The notes below the pieces were generated by a model. The model ran no database searches. It was not told the origin of the DNA and was given only the letters and a program-made list of their open reading frames with translations. The position numbers and the translations under genes were made by a program. From assembly GCF_000482705.1 (NCBI RefSeq), contig NZ_AXWO01000021.1, positions 33,157-97,156 of the forward strand: a stretch of 64,000 nt of DNA, given 5' to 3'. Position 1 is the first letter of the stretch. Each line of letters opens with the position of its first letter. The DNA comes from Glycomyces arizonensis DSM 44726 (GTDB taxonomy: Bacteria; Actinomycetota; Actinomycetes; Mycobacteriales; Micromonosporaceae). Shown one piece after another: positions 53,974 through 64,000 of this stretch.

Positions 53974-54863
53974 GCCCGGTCGGCGGCACTCGCCCCGCGG
54001 CCCGGCTCACGCCGGCGCGGTTCGGCCTCGCGGGTCGCGGCCCAGGCTTCGAGGAGGGCGCACTTCTCGGCGGCCTCGGTGCCGGGCGGGGCGCTGTAGG
54101 TGATGACCTGCAGGCCGGTCTCGCCCGGCATCTCGAACACGTCGAAGGCGAGCTCCATGATGCCGACTTCGGGATGGCGGAAGGACTTCACGCCGGTGCG
54201 GTGCTGGTGCACGTCGTGGTCGGCCCAGTCGGCGCGGAACAGGGGACTGCGCGTCGAGAGCTCGCCGATCAGCGCGGTCAGCTCCTGGTTGAGCGGGTCG
54301 CGCCCGGCGTCGGCGCGCATGATCGCCGCGATGGTGCGGCGGGTGAGGGGCCAGTCGACGTAGTAGTCGCGGGCGCGCGGGTCCAGGAAGGTGAACCGCG
54401 CGACGTTCGGGGTCTCGCCGGTCTCGAAGTGCGGGGCGTACAGGGCCCGGCCCATGAGGTTCGCGGCGACGATGTCCTGGTTGGCGTTGCGCACGATCGC
54501 GGGCACCGACAGGTGGTCCAGGACGCGCCGCACCGAGGTCCGCACCGACTGCTTGACCGGCTCGCGGTGCCGCGCCGAGAAGGCCGGGCCGGTGCGGGCC
54601 AGGTCGAACAGGTACTCGCGTTCGGCGTCGTTGAGCCGGAGCGCGCGGGCGACCGCGTCCAGCACGCTCTCGGAGGCGCCGCGGATGTTGCCGCGCTCCA
54701 AGCGGGTGTAGTAGTCGAGGCTGATGTTGGCCAGCAGCGCGACCTCTTCGCGGCGCAGGCCGGGCACGCGCCGCTCCCCGATGTCGGGCAGGCCCGCCTG
54801 CTCGGGCGTGATGTTCGCGCGGCGGGAGGTCAGGAACTCCCGCACCTCGTCCTTCGTGCTCAT
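53970..54863 (-). CDS. XRE-type regulator with MmyB-like ligand domain
   Basis: 297 aa, ATG 54863. HTH about residues 8-75 (RRVPGLRREEVALLANISLDYYTRLERGN is the signature of this subfamily), then an MmyB-like PAS-related domain (about 110-280; VPAIVRNANQDIVAANLMGRALY; FRHPEVGIMELAFDVFE) that binds fatty-acid-like or similar ligands. The last 25 residues are an Arg-rich tail. It lies just downstream of the zinc alcohol dehydrogenase; this pairing of MmyB-like regulator and short- or medium-chain dehydrogenase is frequent in actinomycetes. Confidence 0.9.
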   Translation of the reverse strand: MSTKDEVREFLTSRRANITPEQAGLPDIGERRVPGLRREEVALLANISLDYYTRLERGNIRGASESVLDAVARALRLNDAEREYLFDLARTGPAFSARHREPVKQSVRTSVRRVLDHLSVPAIVRNANQDIVAANLMGRALYAPHFETGETPNVARFTFLDPRARDYYVDWPLTRRTIAAIMRADAGRDPLNQELTALIGELSTRSPLFRADWADHDVHQHRTGVKSFRHPEVGIMELAFDVFEMPGETGLQVITYSAPPGTEAAEKCALLEAWAATREAEPRRREPGRGASAADRA

Positions 54864-54890
54864 GTCTTCAACGGTAGAGCCGTTCGGGGC

Positions 54891-54923
54891 CCGCTGGGAG
54901 GCCCCGTCGGAACCTCCCAGCGG
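54891..54923 (-). terminator. Hairpin between dehydrogenase and XRE gene
   Basis: CCGCTGGGAGG (54891-54901) pairs perfectly with CCTCCCAGCGG (54913-54923). It would end the dehydrogenase message just before the regulator gene, so the two may be separate units. Confidence 0.7.
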
Positions 54924-54927
54924 CTCC

Positions 54928-55950
54928 TCAGACGGTGAGGAGCACTTTGACGGCGCGGCGCTCGTCCATGGCCCGGTAGCCCTCGGCGGCCCGTTCGAGG
55001 GGCAGGGTGAGGTCGAAGACCTTGCCCGGGTCGATCTCGCGGCGCCAGATCAGGTCGATCAGCTCGGGCAGGAACCGCCGCACCGGCGCGGGGCCGCCGT
55101 GCAGGTGCACGCCGGAGAAGAACAGCTCCCCGCCGGGGAGCTGGACGTCGTGGGTGAGCCCGACGAAACCGATGTGCCCGCCGGGGCGCGTGGAACGGAT
55201 GGCCTGCGTCATCGACTCCTGGGTGCCGACCGCCTCGATCACCGAGTGCGCGCCGAGGCCGTTCGTGAGTTCCTTGACGCGGGCCACGCCCGCGTCGCCG
55301 CGCTCTTCGACGATGTCGGTCGCCCCGTACTCGCGGGCGAGCGCCTGGCGGTCGGCGTGGCGGGACATGGCGATGATCCGCTCGGCGCCGAGCCGCCTCG
55401 CGGCCAGGACGCCCATGAGGCCGACGGCCCCGTCGCCGACGACCGCGACGGTCTTGCCCGGCCCCGCCGCGGCGGCCTCGGCGGCGAACCAGCCGGTGCC
55501 GAGCACGTCCGAGGCCGCGAGCAGGCTCGGGATCAGGTCCTCGTCGGGCCGCCCGGGCGTGGCGACGAGCGTCCCGTCCGCGTAGGGGATCCGGGCCCGC
55601 TCGGACTGGGTCCCGATGTCCCTCGACACGAAGCCGGCGTTGACGCAGTGGGACTGGTACCCGGCCCGGCAGATCTCGCAGGTGTTGTCGGAGGTGACGA
55701 ACGAGCCGACGACGAAGTCGCCGACCTCGATGGTGGACACCGCGTCCCCGACCCGCTCGACGACGCCGACGTACTCATGCCCCATCGGCTGGGACTCCAC
55801 CGGGTCCTCGCCCCGGTAGGACCACAGGTCCGACCCGCAGATGCAGGTCGCCGCGAGCCGGATGACCGCGTCCGTGGGCTCGACGATCTCGGGCTCCGGA
55901 CGGTCGTCGACCGCCACCTCGCCCGGCTTGACCATGACAACGGCGCGCAT
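54928..55950 (-). CDS. Zinc-dependent medium-chain alcohol dehydrogenase
   Basis: 340 aa from ATG 55950 with AAAGGAG 7 bases upstream. Catalytic zinc ligands in CICGSDLW (Cys about 36) and GHEYVG (His/Glu about 60), Rossmann motif VAVVGDGAVGLMGVLAARR (about 163-180). The structural-zinc loop has only two cysteines (NTCEICRAGYQSHC gives three), so the structural site may be reduced. It oxidises an alcohol or reduces an aldehyde with NAD(P). An inverted repeat at 56004 may control it. Confidence 0.92.
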   Translation of the reverse strand: MRAVVMVKPGEVAVDDRPEPEIVEPTDAVIRLAATCICGSDLWSYRGEDPVESQPMGHEYVGVVERVGDAVSTIEVGDFVVGSFVTSDNTCEICRAGYQSHCVNAGFVSRDIGTQSERARIPYADGTLVATPGRPDEDLIPSLLAASDVLGTGWFAAEAAAAGPGKTVAVVGDGAVGLMGVLAARRLGAERIIAMSRHADRQALAREYGATDIVEERGDAGVARVKELTNGLGAHSVIEAVGTQESMTQAIRSTRPGGHIGFVGLTHDVQLPGGELFFSGVHLHGGPAPVRRFLPELIDLIWRREIDPGKVFDLTLPLERAAEGYRAMDERRAVKVLLTV

Positions 55951-56003
55951 GGCCGCTCCTTTCCTCTTCCCCGTGCGGTGCGCCGTGCCCGATCGGCGAC
56001 GGC

Positions 56004-56024
56004 GTGTTCGTGACCATCGAACAC
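56004..56024. promoter_or_regulatory. Probable operator of dehydrogenase gene
   Basis: GTGTTCG and CGAACAC flank a 7-base spacer, 54 bases before the dehydrogenase ATG. A binding site for the neighbouring XRE protein is plausible. Confidence 0.5.
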
Positions 56025-56115
56025 CCGCGGCATCGAGACTGGGAGGCCCCGACAGGGCCACCCAGCCGGTCGTGGACCGAACGAGGCCGAAGAAGACCGC
56101 TCAGGCGCCGTGACC

Positions 56116-56140
56116 GTCGGCGGGCCCGGAGCCCGCCGAC
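56116..56140 (-). terminator. Terminator of clp gene
   Basis: GTCGGCGGGC and GCCCGCCGAC pair around CCGGA, seven bases after the stop of the Clp ATPase gene. Confidence 0.8.
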
Positions 56141-56146
56141 CGGCGC

Positions 56147-58657
<2,511 letters not shown>

Positions 58658-58734
58658 CGGTCCCTCCACGGTCGTCGAAGCGCCGCCCGGCAGGATCGCC
58701 GGCGACGGTCCACGGCGTTCCCGATCGGCGCGCG

Positions 58735-58752
58735 CCGAAACCCCGGTTTCGG
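58735..58752. promoter_or_regulatory. Inverted repeat between esterase-like and clp genes
   Basis: CCGAAACC and GGTTTCGG around two cytosines, 78 bases before the clp start and 39 bases after the stop of the gene at 58791. Its tiny loop favours an operator of clp over a terminator. It does not match the HAIR or ClgR sites. Confidence 0.45.
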
Positions 58753-58790
58753 AGGAACCACGGCCGGACGGCGCCGAGCCGGTCGGTGCC

Positions 58791-59804
58791 CTAGCCGACG
58801 TGCAGGACCGCGTCGGCTCCCTCCGAAGCGGCCGGGTCGGCCGCCGTCAGAACCCAAGCGGCGCGGGCGCCCGGCGCTTCGCCGCGACCCGGTCGGCCTG
58901 CGACGAAGGCGTACCGCTCTCCCAGCAGGGACGCGACGATGGCGCCCGTGCCGTGCCAGGTGATCTCCCCCTGCCATAGGCGCATGCGGCTCGGGTGCAA
59001 CTGGAGGTGGACGTTGTGGGCGGAGACCAGGGTCGGACCCCGGCCGCGCTCGACGTCGCGGATGTCGAGGAGGTTTCGGGCCATGAGCGCGTCGCGGACG
59101 GCGCTCAGGCGCTCCCACCTGTCGCGGTCCTCGATGTGCTGCGCGGCCTGCCGGTGGTAGCGCAGCAGGCCCAGGCCGGAGGTGAGATGGGTCTCGGCCC
59201 GGCGCCAGTCGGCGAGCGAGGTCGCCGCGATCAGTTCGGGCGCGCGGGCGTAGAGCCAGGTGAGCATGTCGTCGGCGGCCACCCGCAGCTGCCCGGCCTC
59301 GTCGGTGTCGCCCGGCGACTCGGCCGGGTCGGTGACCGCTTCGGTGCGGCTCCACCGCTCGTCGTCGCCGACGAGACCGGCGATGTCGAGATCGAGCCCC
59401 AGGTAGTCGCGGGCGTATTCGAGGTCGGCGCGAGGGCTGGCACCGGTGAACTCCAGCGGGGCGTCGAGGCCGTGGAAGGACAGCCGTTCGGCCGCAGGCC
59501 GGTCCTCGTTGTACTCGCGCATCCAGGCGACCAGCGCCCTGTTGGCCTCGAAGGCGCCGAACCCGTGCGAGAAGCCCTCGCTCATCGCCGTGTCGAGCGT
59601 GCCGGTGCCCTCCCTGACGAAGTCGTCCACGGCGAGCGCGGCCACCCGGTCGCTCTCGAGCGCGAACGACCGAAAGCCGCGCTCGACCAGGCGGGCGAAC
59701 ACCTCGTTGCGGGCCCGCCCGAAGGCCGCGTCCCCGTGCGTCGGCTCGCCGAGCCCGACCAGCTCGTGCGAGTCGGTGATGAATTCCAGAATGCCCTGAG
59801 TCAT
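58791..59804 (-). CDS. Erythromycin-esterase-like protein
   Basis: 337 aa from ATG 59804; an ATG four codons earlier (59816) lacks a ribosome site. The EreA/EreB superfamily opens macrolide lactones or cleaves other esters with a catalytic His and Glu: GLGEPTHGDAAFGRARNEVF near residue 18 (GExTHG motif) and ALESDR (about 48) are present, then SFHGLDAPLEF and SAHNVHLQL. Most actinomycete members do not act on macrolides. The divergent double-HTH MerR gene and the long inverted repeat suggest shared control by a drug-like effector. Confidence 0.86.
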   Translation of the reverse strand: MTQGILEFITDSHELVGLGEPTHGDAAFGRARNEVFARLVERGFRSFALESDRVAALAVDDFVREGTGTLDTAMSEGFSHGFGAFEANRALVAWMREYNEDRPAAERLSFHGLDAPLEFTGASPRADLEYARDYLGLDLDIAGLVGDDERWSRTEAVTDPAESPGDTDEAGQLRVAADDMLTWLYARAPELIAATSLADWRRAETHLTSGLGLLRYHRQAAQHIEDRDRWERLSAVRDALMARNLLDIRDVERGRGPTLVSAHNVHLQLHPSRMRLWQGEITWHGTGAIVASLLGERYAFVAGRPGRGEAPGARAAWVLTAADPAASEGADAVLHVG

Positions 59805-59829
59805 GGCCTCGAACATATCGTTGAAATCT

Positions 59830-59884
59830 CGGTTGAGACTTGTCCGGGATCCGACCTCCAGAGTGTGCGATAAAGTCTCAACCG
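59830..59884. promoter_or_regulatory. MerR-type operator with 12-bp arms
   Basis: CGGTTGAGACTT (59830-59841) and AAGTCTCAACCG (59873-59884) are perfect reverse complements, 31 bases apart. The right arm touches the MerR ATG, and GATAAA (59869-59874) within it is a likely -10, so the MerR message would be leaderless. The left arm lies 25 bases before the esterase-like gene. Confidence 0.75.
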
Positions 59885-60589
59885 ATGGTGAACCTGCGGC
59901 CTTCGGAACTCGCGCGGGAGCACGGCCTGTCGACCCAGGCGGTCCGCAATTACGAGCGCGACGGCTTCATCCCGCCCGCCGAGCGCACCCCCAGCGGCTA
60001 CCGGATCTACACCGAAGTCCACGCGGCGGCGCTCCGCGCCTTCCTCGCGCTCGTCCGGGCTTACGGGCACGCGACCGGCGGCGAGATCATGCACGCCCTC
60101 GGCGACGGCGATCTCGACGGCGTCCTGATGGTCATCGACCGCGGCCACGAGCAGCTGCTGCGCGACCGGAGCACCCTCGAATCGGTGAAGGCGGCGGTCG
60201 ACCGCCTGACGGCCGAGCCCGTCCCGAGCCGATCGGCCGGCCCCGCCCCCTACACCACCGGCGAACTCGCGCACCGGCTCCGACTCACCCCGGCGACCCT
60301 GCGCAACTGGGAGGCGGCCGGCATCCTCGTCCCCGAACGGGACCGGGCCACCGGATACCGCCGCTTCGGCGCCGACGACGTCAGAGACGCCGAGCTCGCC
60401 CACCTCCTCAGGCGCGGCGGCTACCCGCTGGGCCACATAGCGACCGTGGTCCAGCAGATCCGGACGGCGGGCGGCACCGAGGCGCTGTCCCGTGCCCTGG
60501 AGGACTGGCAGCGCAAGCTGACCGAGCGGGGCCTCGCCATGCTCGAGGCGGCCGGCCACCTCGGCCGCTACCTGAACGCGCTCGATTGA
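59885..60589 (+). CDS. MerR-like regulator with two HTH domains
   Basis: 234 aa from ATG 59885. Residues 4-70 form one MerR HTH (RPSELAREHGLSTQAVRNYERDGFIPPAERTPSGYRIY pattern) and residues about 118-180 a second (YTTGELAHRLRLTPATLRNWEAAGILVPERDRATGYRRF pattern). A linker helix region (about 75-110) joins them and a short helical tail follows. Normal MerR proteins have a single HTH and dimerise by a coiled coil. Here one chain could occupy both half-sites. It faces the erythromycin-esterase-like gene. Confidence 0.88.
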   Translation: MVNLRPSELAREHGLSTQAVRNYERDGFIPPAERTPSGYRIYTEVHAAALRAFLALVRAYGHATGGEIMHALGDGDLDGVLMVIDRGHEQLLRDRSTLESVKAAVDRLTAEPVPSRSAGPAPYTTGELAHRLRLTPATLRNWEAAGILVPERDRATGYRRFGADDVRDAELAHLLRRGGYPLGHIATVVQQIRTAGGTEALSRALEDWQRKLTERGLAMLEAAGHLGRYLNALD

Positions 60590-60618
60590 CCGCTCAAGCC
60601 CCCAGGGTCTGAGCGGTC
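60588..60618. terminator. Bidirectional terminator overlapping MerR stop
   Basis: GACCGCTCA (60588-60596) pairs with TGAGCGGTC (60610-60618); the left arm includes the last two bases of the MerR stop. It serves the converging glucanase gene too. Confidence 0.7.
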
Positions 60619-60634
60619 GATCGTCCGGGCCTCC

Positions 60635-61891
<1,257 letters not shown>

Positions 61892-61960
61892 GGTCGGGTC
61901 CTCTCGTGGCAGTGAGACGAGAGCGCCCTCCATCAGTGACTTCCGCACTGCTCCCACGAG

Positions 61961-62018
61961 GAGAGCGCTCTCTCTTAACTGTCTTTCCTTTTTACCATTT
62001 TCCATAGATATATGTCAA
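61961..62018 (-). promoter_or_regulatory. Promoter and LacI-type operator of glucanase
   Basis: On the reverse strand TTGACA (62013-62018), 18-base spacer, TAAAAA (61989-61994), then the perfect palindrome GAGAGCGCTCTC (61961-61972) about 17 bases after the -10. The AGCGCT core is shared with the CebR-like sites at 26342 and 26706, but the arms differ. Confidence 0.7.
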
Positions 62019-62110
62019 TGCTCAAGGGAATGCCTGTTCGCTCCCGAACGGTGGCATCGCGAGACTTGAGGGCCGCTGCGCGCAAACCCCACGCGGCCAT
62101 TCGCCCGGCT

Positions 62111-62935
62111 TCAGAAACCGTGGTGCCGCTGCCAGTGGCGCCGGTGCGCGTCGATCGACCAGGCCGAGATCCGCTCCAGGTCCGGTTCGGCGGGCAGTAC
62201 GGTGCCACCCGCGTCCAGCCGATCCGCCAAGCGGCCGCGCACGGCCCGGATCTGATCGAGAGCCTCGTCGACGGTGGCGACGCCGCCGGTCTTCACGCGC
62301 CGCACGTGCTCGCGTTCGGCCTCGGGCATGGGGAGGGTCAGCCGGGCGTGCTCGGCGAGCTCAAGGCCCTGGTAGGCCAGGCGGAGCGCGTGCGAGGCGT
62401 ATTTGACGTCGTAGCCGTACCGCTCGACCAGCTCGGGCCGGTTCGGGACCCCGTTCTGCCCGCCGCGTCCGAGCATGCGGTCGAGCTGGCCGTCGAGATA
62501 GCCGACGAACCGCCGTGCCGCCCGCTGCGACAGGAACGCCTCTGCCAGTTCGCGCAGCTCGGTGCCGAACTCGGTGAGCGCGTACACCGACTCGGTGGGC
62601 GCGAACAGGGGCAGCAGCACCGTCGGGTTCCCCGCGCAGGCCAGGCGGAGATATTTGCGCAGCGAGTACATGACCAGGTCGGTGTCGCCGTGGCCCGAAC
62701 GGTGGCCTTCGGGCTGCGTGCGCCACACGTAGTGGTCCATCGGCCCGGCCATGCCGATGACGCATTCGGGCGGTTCGATGAACACCCCCATCTCGTCGTG
62801 GTCGTCGGTGCCCGCGACGGCGATGCCGTGCAGGCCCGAGCCGACCTCGGTGCGCAGGATCTCGCCTGCGCGGGCGATCGCGGGATCGCCGTGCTCGGTG
62901 CGGTCGAAGGCGTCGGTCATCAGCTCGGGTTCCAT
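62111..62935 (-). CDS. Predicted nucleotidyltransferase (COG3541-like)
   Basis: 274 aa from ATG 62935; an ATG five codons later is possible. The polymerase-beta-type nucleotidyltransferase core is visible in GSGLHGIAVAGTDDHDEMGVF (G-S-x-x-x-G, then D-D-H-D-E metal-binding acids, about residues 32-52), with a helical second half (RRFVGYLDGQLDRMLG; YDVKYASHALRL). Members are thought to add a nucleotide to a protein or RNA or small molecule; the substrate is not known. Some act in defence or stress islands, but there is no such partner here. Confidence 0.8.
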   Translation of the reverse strand: MEPELMTDAFDRTEHGDPAIARAGEILRTEVGSGLHGIAVAGTDDHDEMGVFIEPPECVIGMAGPMDHYVWRTQPEGHRSGHGDTDLVMYSLRKYLRLACAGNPTVLLPLFAPTESVYALTEFGTELRELAEAFLSQRAARRFVGYLDGQLDRMLGRGGQNGVPNRPELVERYGYDVKYASHALRLAYQGLELAEHARLTLPMPEAEREHVRRVKTGGVATVDEALDQIRAVRGRLADRLDAGGTVLPAEPDLERISAWSIDAHRRHWQRHHGF

Positions 62936-63092
62936 TCGCAGGGGAGGGGCATCGGTCAGCGGAGTGCGGCGTCGACGCTAACAAATGCACTGTGGAGCGT
63001 CTAACGAATTCGTCGGAAGTCGCCGTGCGCCCGTCCCGGCGAGGCGATTCGATGGGGGATCGGGTTGCGCTCGATGCGCCACCGCTGGGAGC

Positions 63093-63404
63093 ATGGTCGG
63101 CATGAGCGGTCATGAGATCCCGATACATCTGTGCTGCCTGCTGCGAGCGCGGCCCGGTATGGATCAGGAGCTCAGTGCCTACGAGGACAAGGTGCTCGCG
63201 CTCGTTCCCGAGCACGGCGGACAGCTGCTGTCACGCGTGATCGGCGACGGGACGGAAGGGCATCCGCACGAGGTCCACGTCTACCGCTTCGCGGGCAAGG
63301 CCGCACTCGATTCCTACATGGCCGACCCGAGGCGCCTGGAGCTGGCCGAGGAACGGGACCGGGTGGTCGCGAGCACCGAGCTGTTCCCTGTGGCGATTCG
63401 GTGA
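63093..63404 (+). CDS. DUF1330-like dimeric barrel protein
   Basis: 103 aa from ATG 63093; ATG 63102 is an alternative with wider spacing from the GGGAG site. Small alpha+beta barrel-type protein (IHLCCLLRARPGMDQELSAYEDKVLALV, then HEVHVYRFAGKAALDSYMADPRRLELAEERDRVVASTELFPVAI). Such proteins form dimers and may be monooxygenase-like or structural. Function unknown. Confidence 0.75.
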   Translation: MVGMSGHEIPIHLCCLLRARPGMDQELSAYEDKVLALVPEHGGQLLSRVIGDGTEGHPHEVHVYRFAGKAALDSYMADPRRLELAEERDRVVASTELFPVAIR

Positions 63405-63580
63405 TGCACGCCGATTAACGCGACCCTGCTCGGCGGTGCGTGGGTTGTCGCCGGTGTCGTCGACAGGGAGGCACCGCATGTGGACTGTCCGGGTCTCTGA
63501 CCGGTTCTTGTACTCGCCCGCTTGCTTGTACTGGTCGGGCAGCCTTTGCATGCGGGCTCGGACGCTGAGCGGCAGCAGCA

Positions 63581-63782
63581 GCGACGACGGGCAGTGATGG
63601 GCGCGGGGGTCGGCTCTCGGCTTTCTGGCGTGACTGCCGGAACCGGTTGCAGGGCTGTGCGGTTCGGGCTTCGGGCAGGCGGCGACAACGGGCAGTGATG
63701 GGAGCCGGGCTCCGCTCTCGGCTTTCCGGCGTGGCTGCCCGAACCGGTTCCAGCGCCGCGCGGTTCGGGCTTCAAACAGTCA
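63581..63782. repeat. 101-bp tandem repeat
   Basis: Two copies, 63581-63681 and 63682-63782, with the start of a third (GCGACAAAGAC at 63783). Both share GCGAC-ACGGGCAGTGATGGG, CTCTCGGCTTTC, GAACCGGTT and GCGGTTCGGGCTTC, and differ at scattered sites. Neither copy codes for a plausible protein. Confidence 0.85.
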
Positions 63783-63877
63783 GCGACAAAGACGAGGCTG
63801 GAGGGGGTGGGGTCGGTCGTCGAAGAGGGCGCGCCGTTCCCCAAGGATCCGCAGGCGGACCACGCCATCTCGGGGAG

Positions 63878-63920
63878 TTGTCCACAGGCCCCCGCATGCC
63901 GCTGCCGGGAGTTATCCACA
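63878..63920 (+). other. Two DnaA-box-like sites
   Basis: TTGTCCACA (63878-63886) and TTATCCACA (63912-63920) are both perfect actinobacterial DnaA box sequences, 34 bases apart in the same direction and each in the longer context GGGAGTTRTCCACAGGCCC. Confidence 0.5.
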
Positions 63921-64000
63921 GGCCCAGAAACTTTTCCTTGACCGGTTTTCGGCCCTCTGTCAGGCTGGCGAGGACTTTCGTGGTGTGCAGGACGGCGGCG

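Larger units (their letters stand above)
63405..64000. other. Non-coding right end of window
   Basis: About 600 bases without a credible gene. The open frame on the reverse strand (63314-63919) is low in complexity and crosses the tandem repeat. The stretch contains the 101-bp repeat and two DnaA-box-like sites listed separately. From 63921 I see only an AT-richer patch (AAACTTTTCCTTGACCGG) that could hold a promoter for a gene beyond the window. Confidence 0.6.

Noticed and set aside
58791..59804. Macrolide-resistance gene
   Set aside because: Only the general esterase motifs are visible; most family members in actinomycetes have no shown action on macrolides.
62111..62935. Toxin-antitoxin or defence nucleotidyltransferase
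   Set aside because: No partner gene, no small antitoxin-like frame and no other defence genes nearby.
63314..63919. Reverse-strand open frame of about 200 codons at the right end
   Set aside because: Ser/Pro/Arg low-complexity translation that crosses the 101-bp repeat and the DUF1330-like gene; no start signal.
63878..63920. Chromosomal replication origin
   Set aside because: Only two boxes and neither dnaA, dnaN nor gyrase genes in the window; an origin would need many more boxes.

Overview
The window is about 64 kb of very high GC DNA with dense genes, frequent 4-base ATGA start/stop overlaps, GTG/TTG starts, CBM2-type secreted enzymes, twin-arginine signals and several LacI-, GntR-, MarR-, TetR-, MerR- and XRE-type regulators. 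This suggests a filamentous, plant-debris-degrading actinomycete. A Glycomyces-like organism would fit, but the genus cannot be proved from the sequence alone. No rRNA, tRNA, IS element, prophage or CRISPR was seen.

Region 1 (1-4000) holds the 3' part of a GH38 alpha-mannosidase and a secreted CBM2-linked PQQ-type sugar dehydrogenase. Region 2 (4060-22451) is the most striking part. It is a single co-directional locus in which an oligopeptide ABC transporter, a proline iminopeptidase, an Xaa-Pro aminopeptidase and a GH127-type beta-L-arabinofuranosidase are translationally coupled. They are followed by a GntR/FCD regulator and a complete trans-4-hydroxy-L-proline catabolic pathway: epimerase, three-subunit D-hydroxyproline dehydrogenase, pyrroline-hydroxycarboxylate deaminase and ketoglutarate-semialdehyde dehydrogenase. 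The same 12-bp palindrome family (GTRRTATRTYAC) lies before both halves. I read the locus as a dedicated importer and catabolic line for arabinosylated hydroxyproline-rich (extensin-like) plant glycopeptides, converting them to arabinose, amino acids and 2-oxoglutarate.

Region 3 (22455-33950) starts with a divergent MarR/MFS efflux pair. It continues with secreted proteins: a CBM2 protein with a His-rich unknown domain, a DUF4360-like protein, a discoidin-like metzincin, a frameshifted TAT-exported (alpha/alpha)6 glycosidase carrying a near-copy of the same discoidin-like domain, and a TAT-exported metzincin. CebR-like operators sit at the first two. The last two genes are divergent and have two homologous promoter/operator modules. 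Region 4 (34023-43536) has an NrtR-type Nudix regulator opposite an SPFH protein coupled to an unusual NAD-kinase-like protein, an alkylsulfatase, a TetR/esterase pair, a rhodanese-SnoaL fusion, a LuxR remnant, a small P-loop protein and an aminotransferase.

Region 5 (43719-51549) has a LysR regulator facing a membrane protein plus multicopper oxidase, a phosphotransferase gene broken by a 55-bp tandem duplication, a DGPF protein with its ECF42-type sigma factor, and a TetR regulator (with a repeat-encoded tail) facing an FAD monooxygenase across three phased operators. Region 6 (51742-64000) has a GH78 rhamnosidase, an XRE regulator with a zinc alcohol dehydrogenase, a ClpC-like ATPase, an erythromycin-esterase-like protein facing a double-HTH MerR protein, a GH16-CBM13 glucanase, a nucleotidyltransferase, a DUF1330-like protein, and a non-coding end with a 101-bp tandem repeat and two DnaA-box-like sites.
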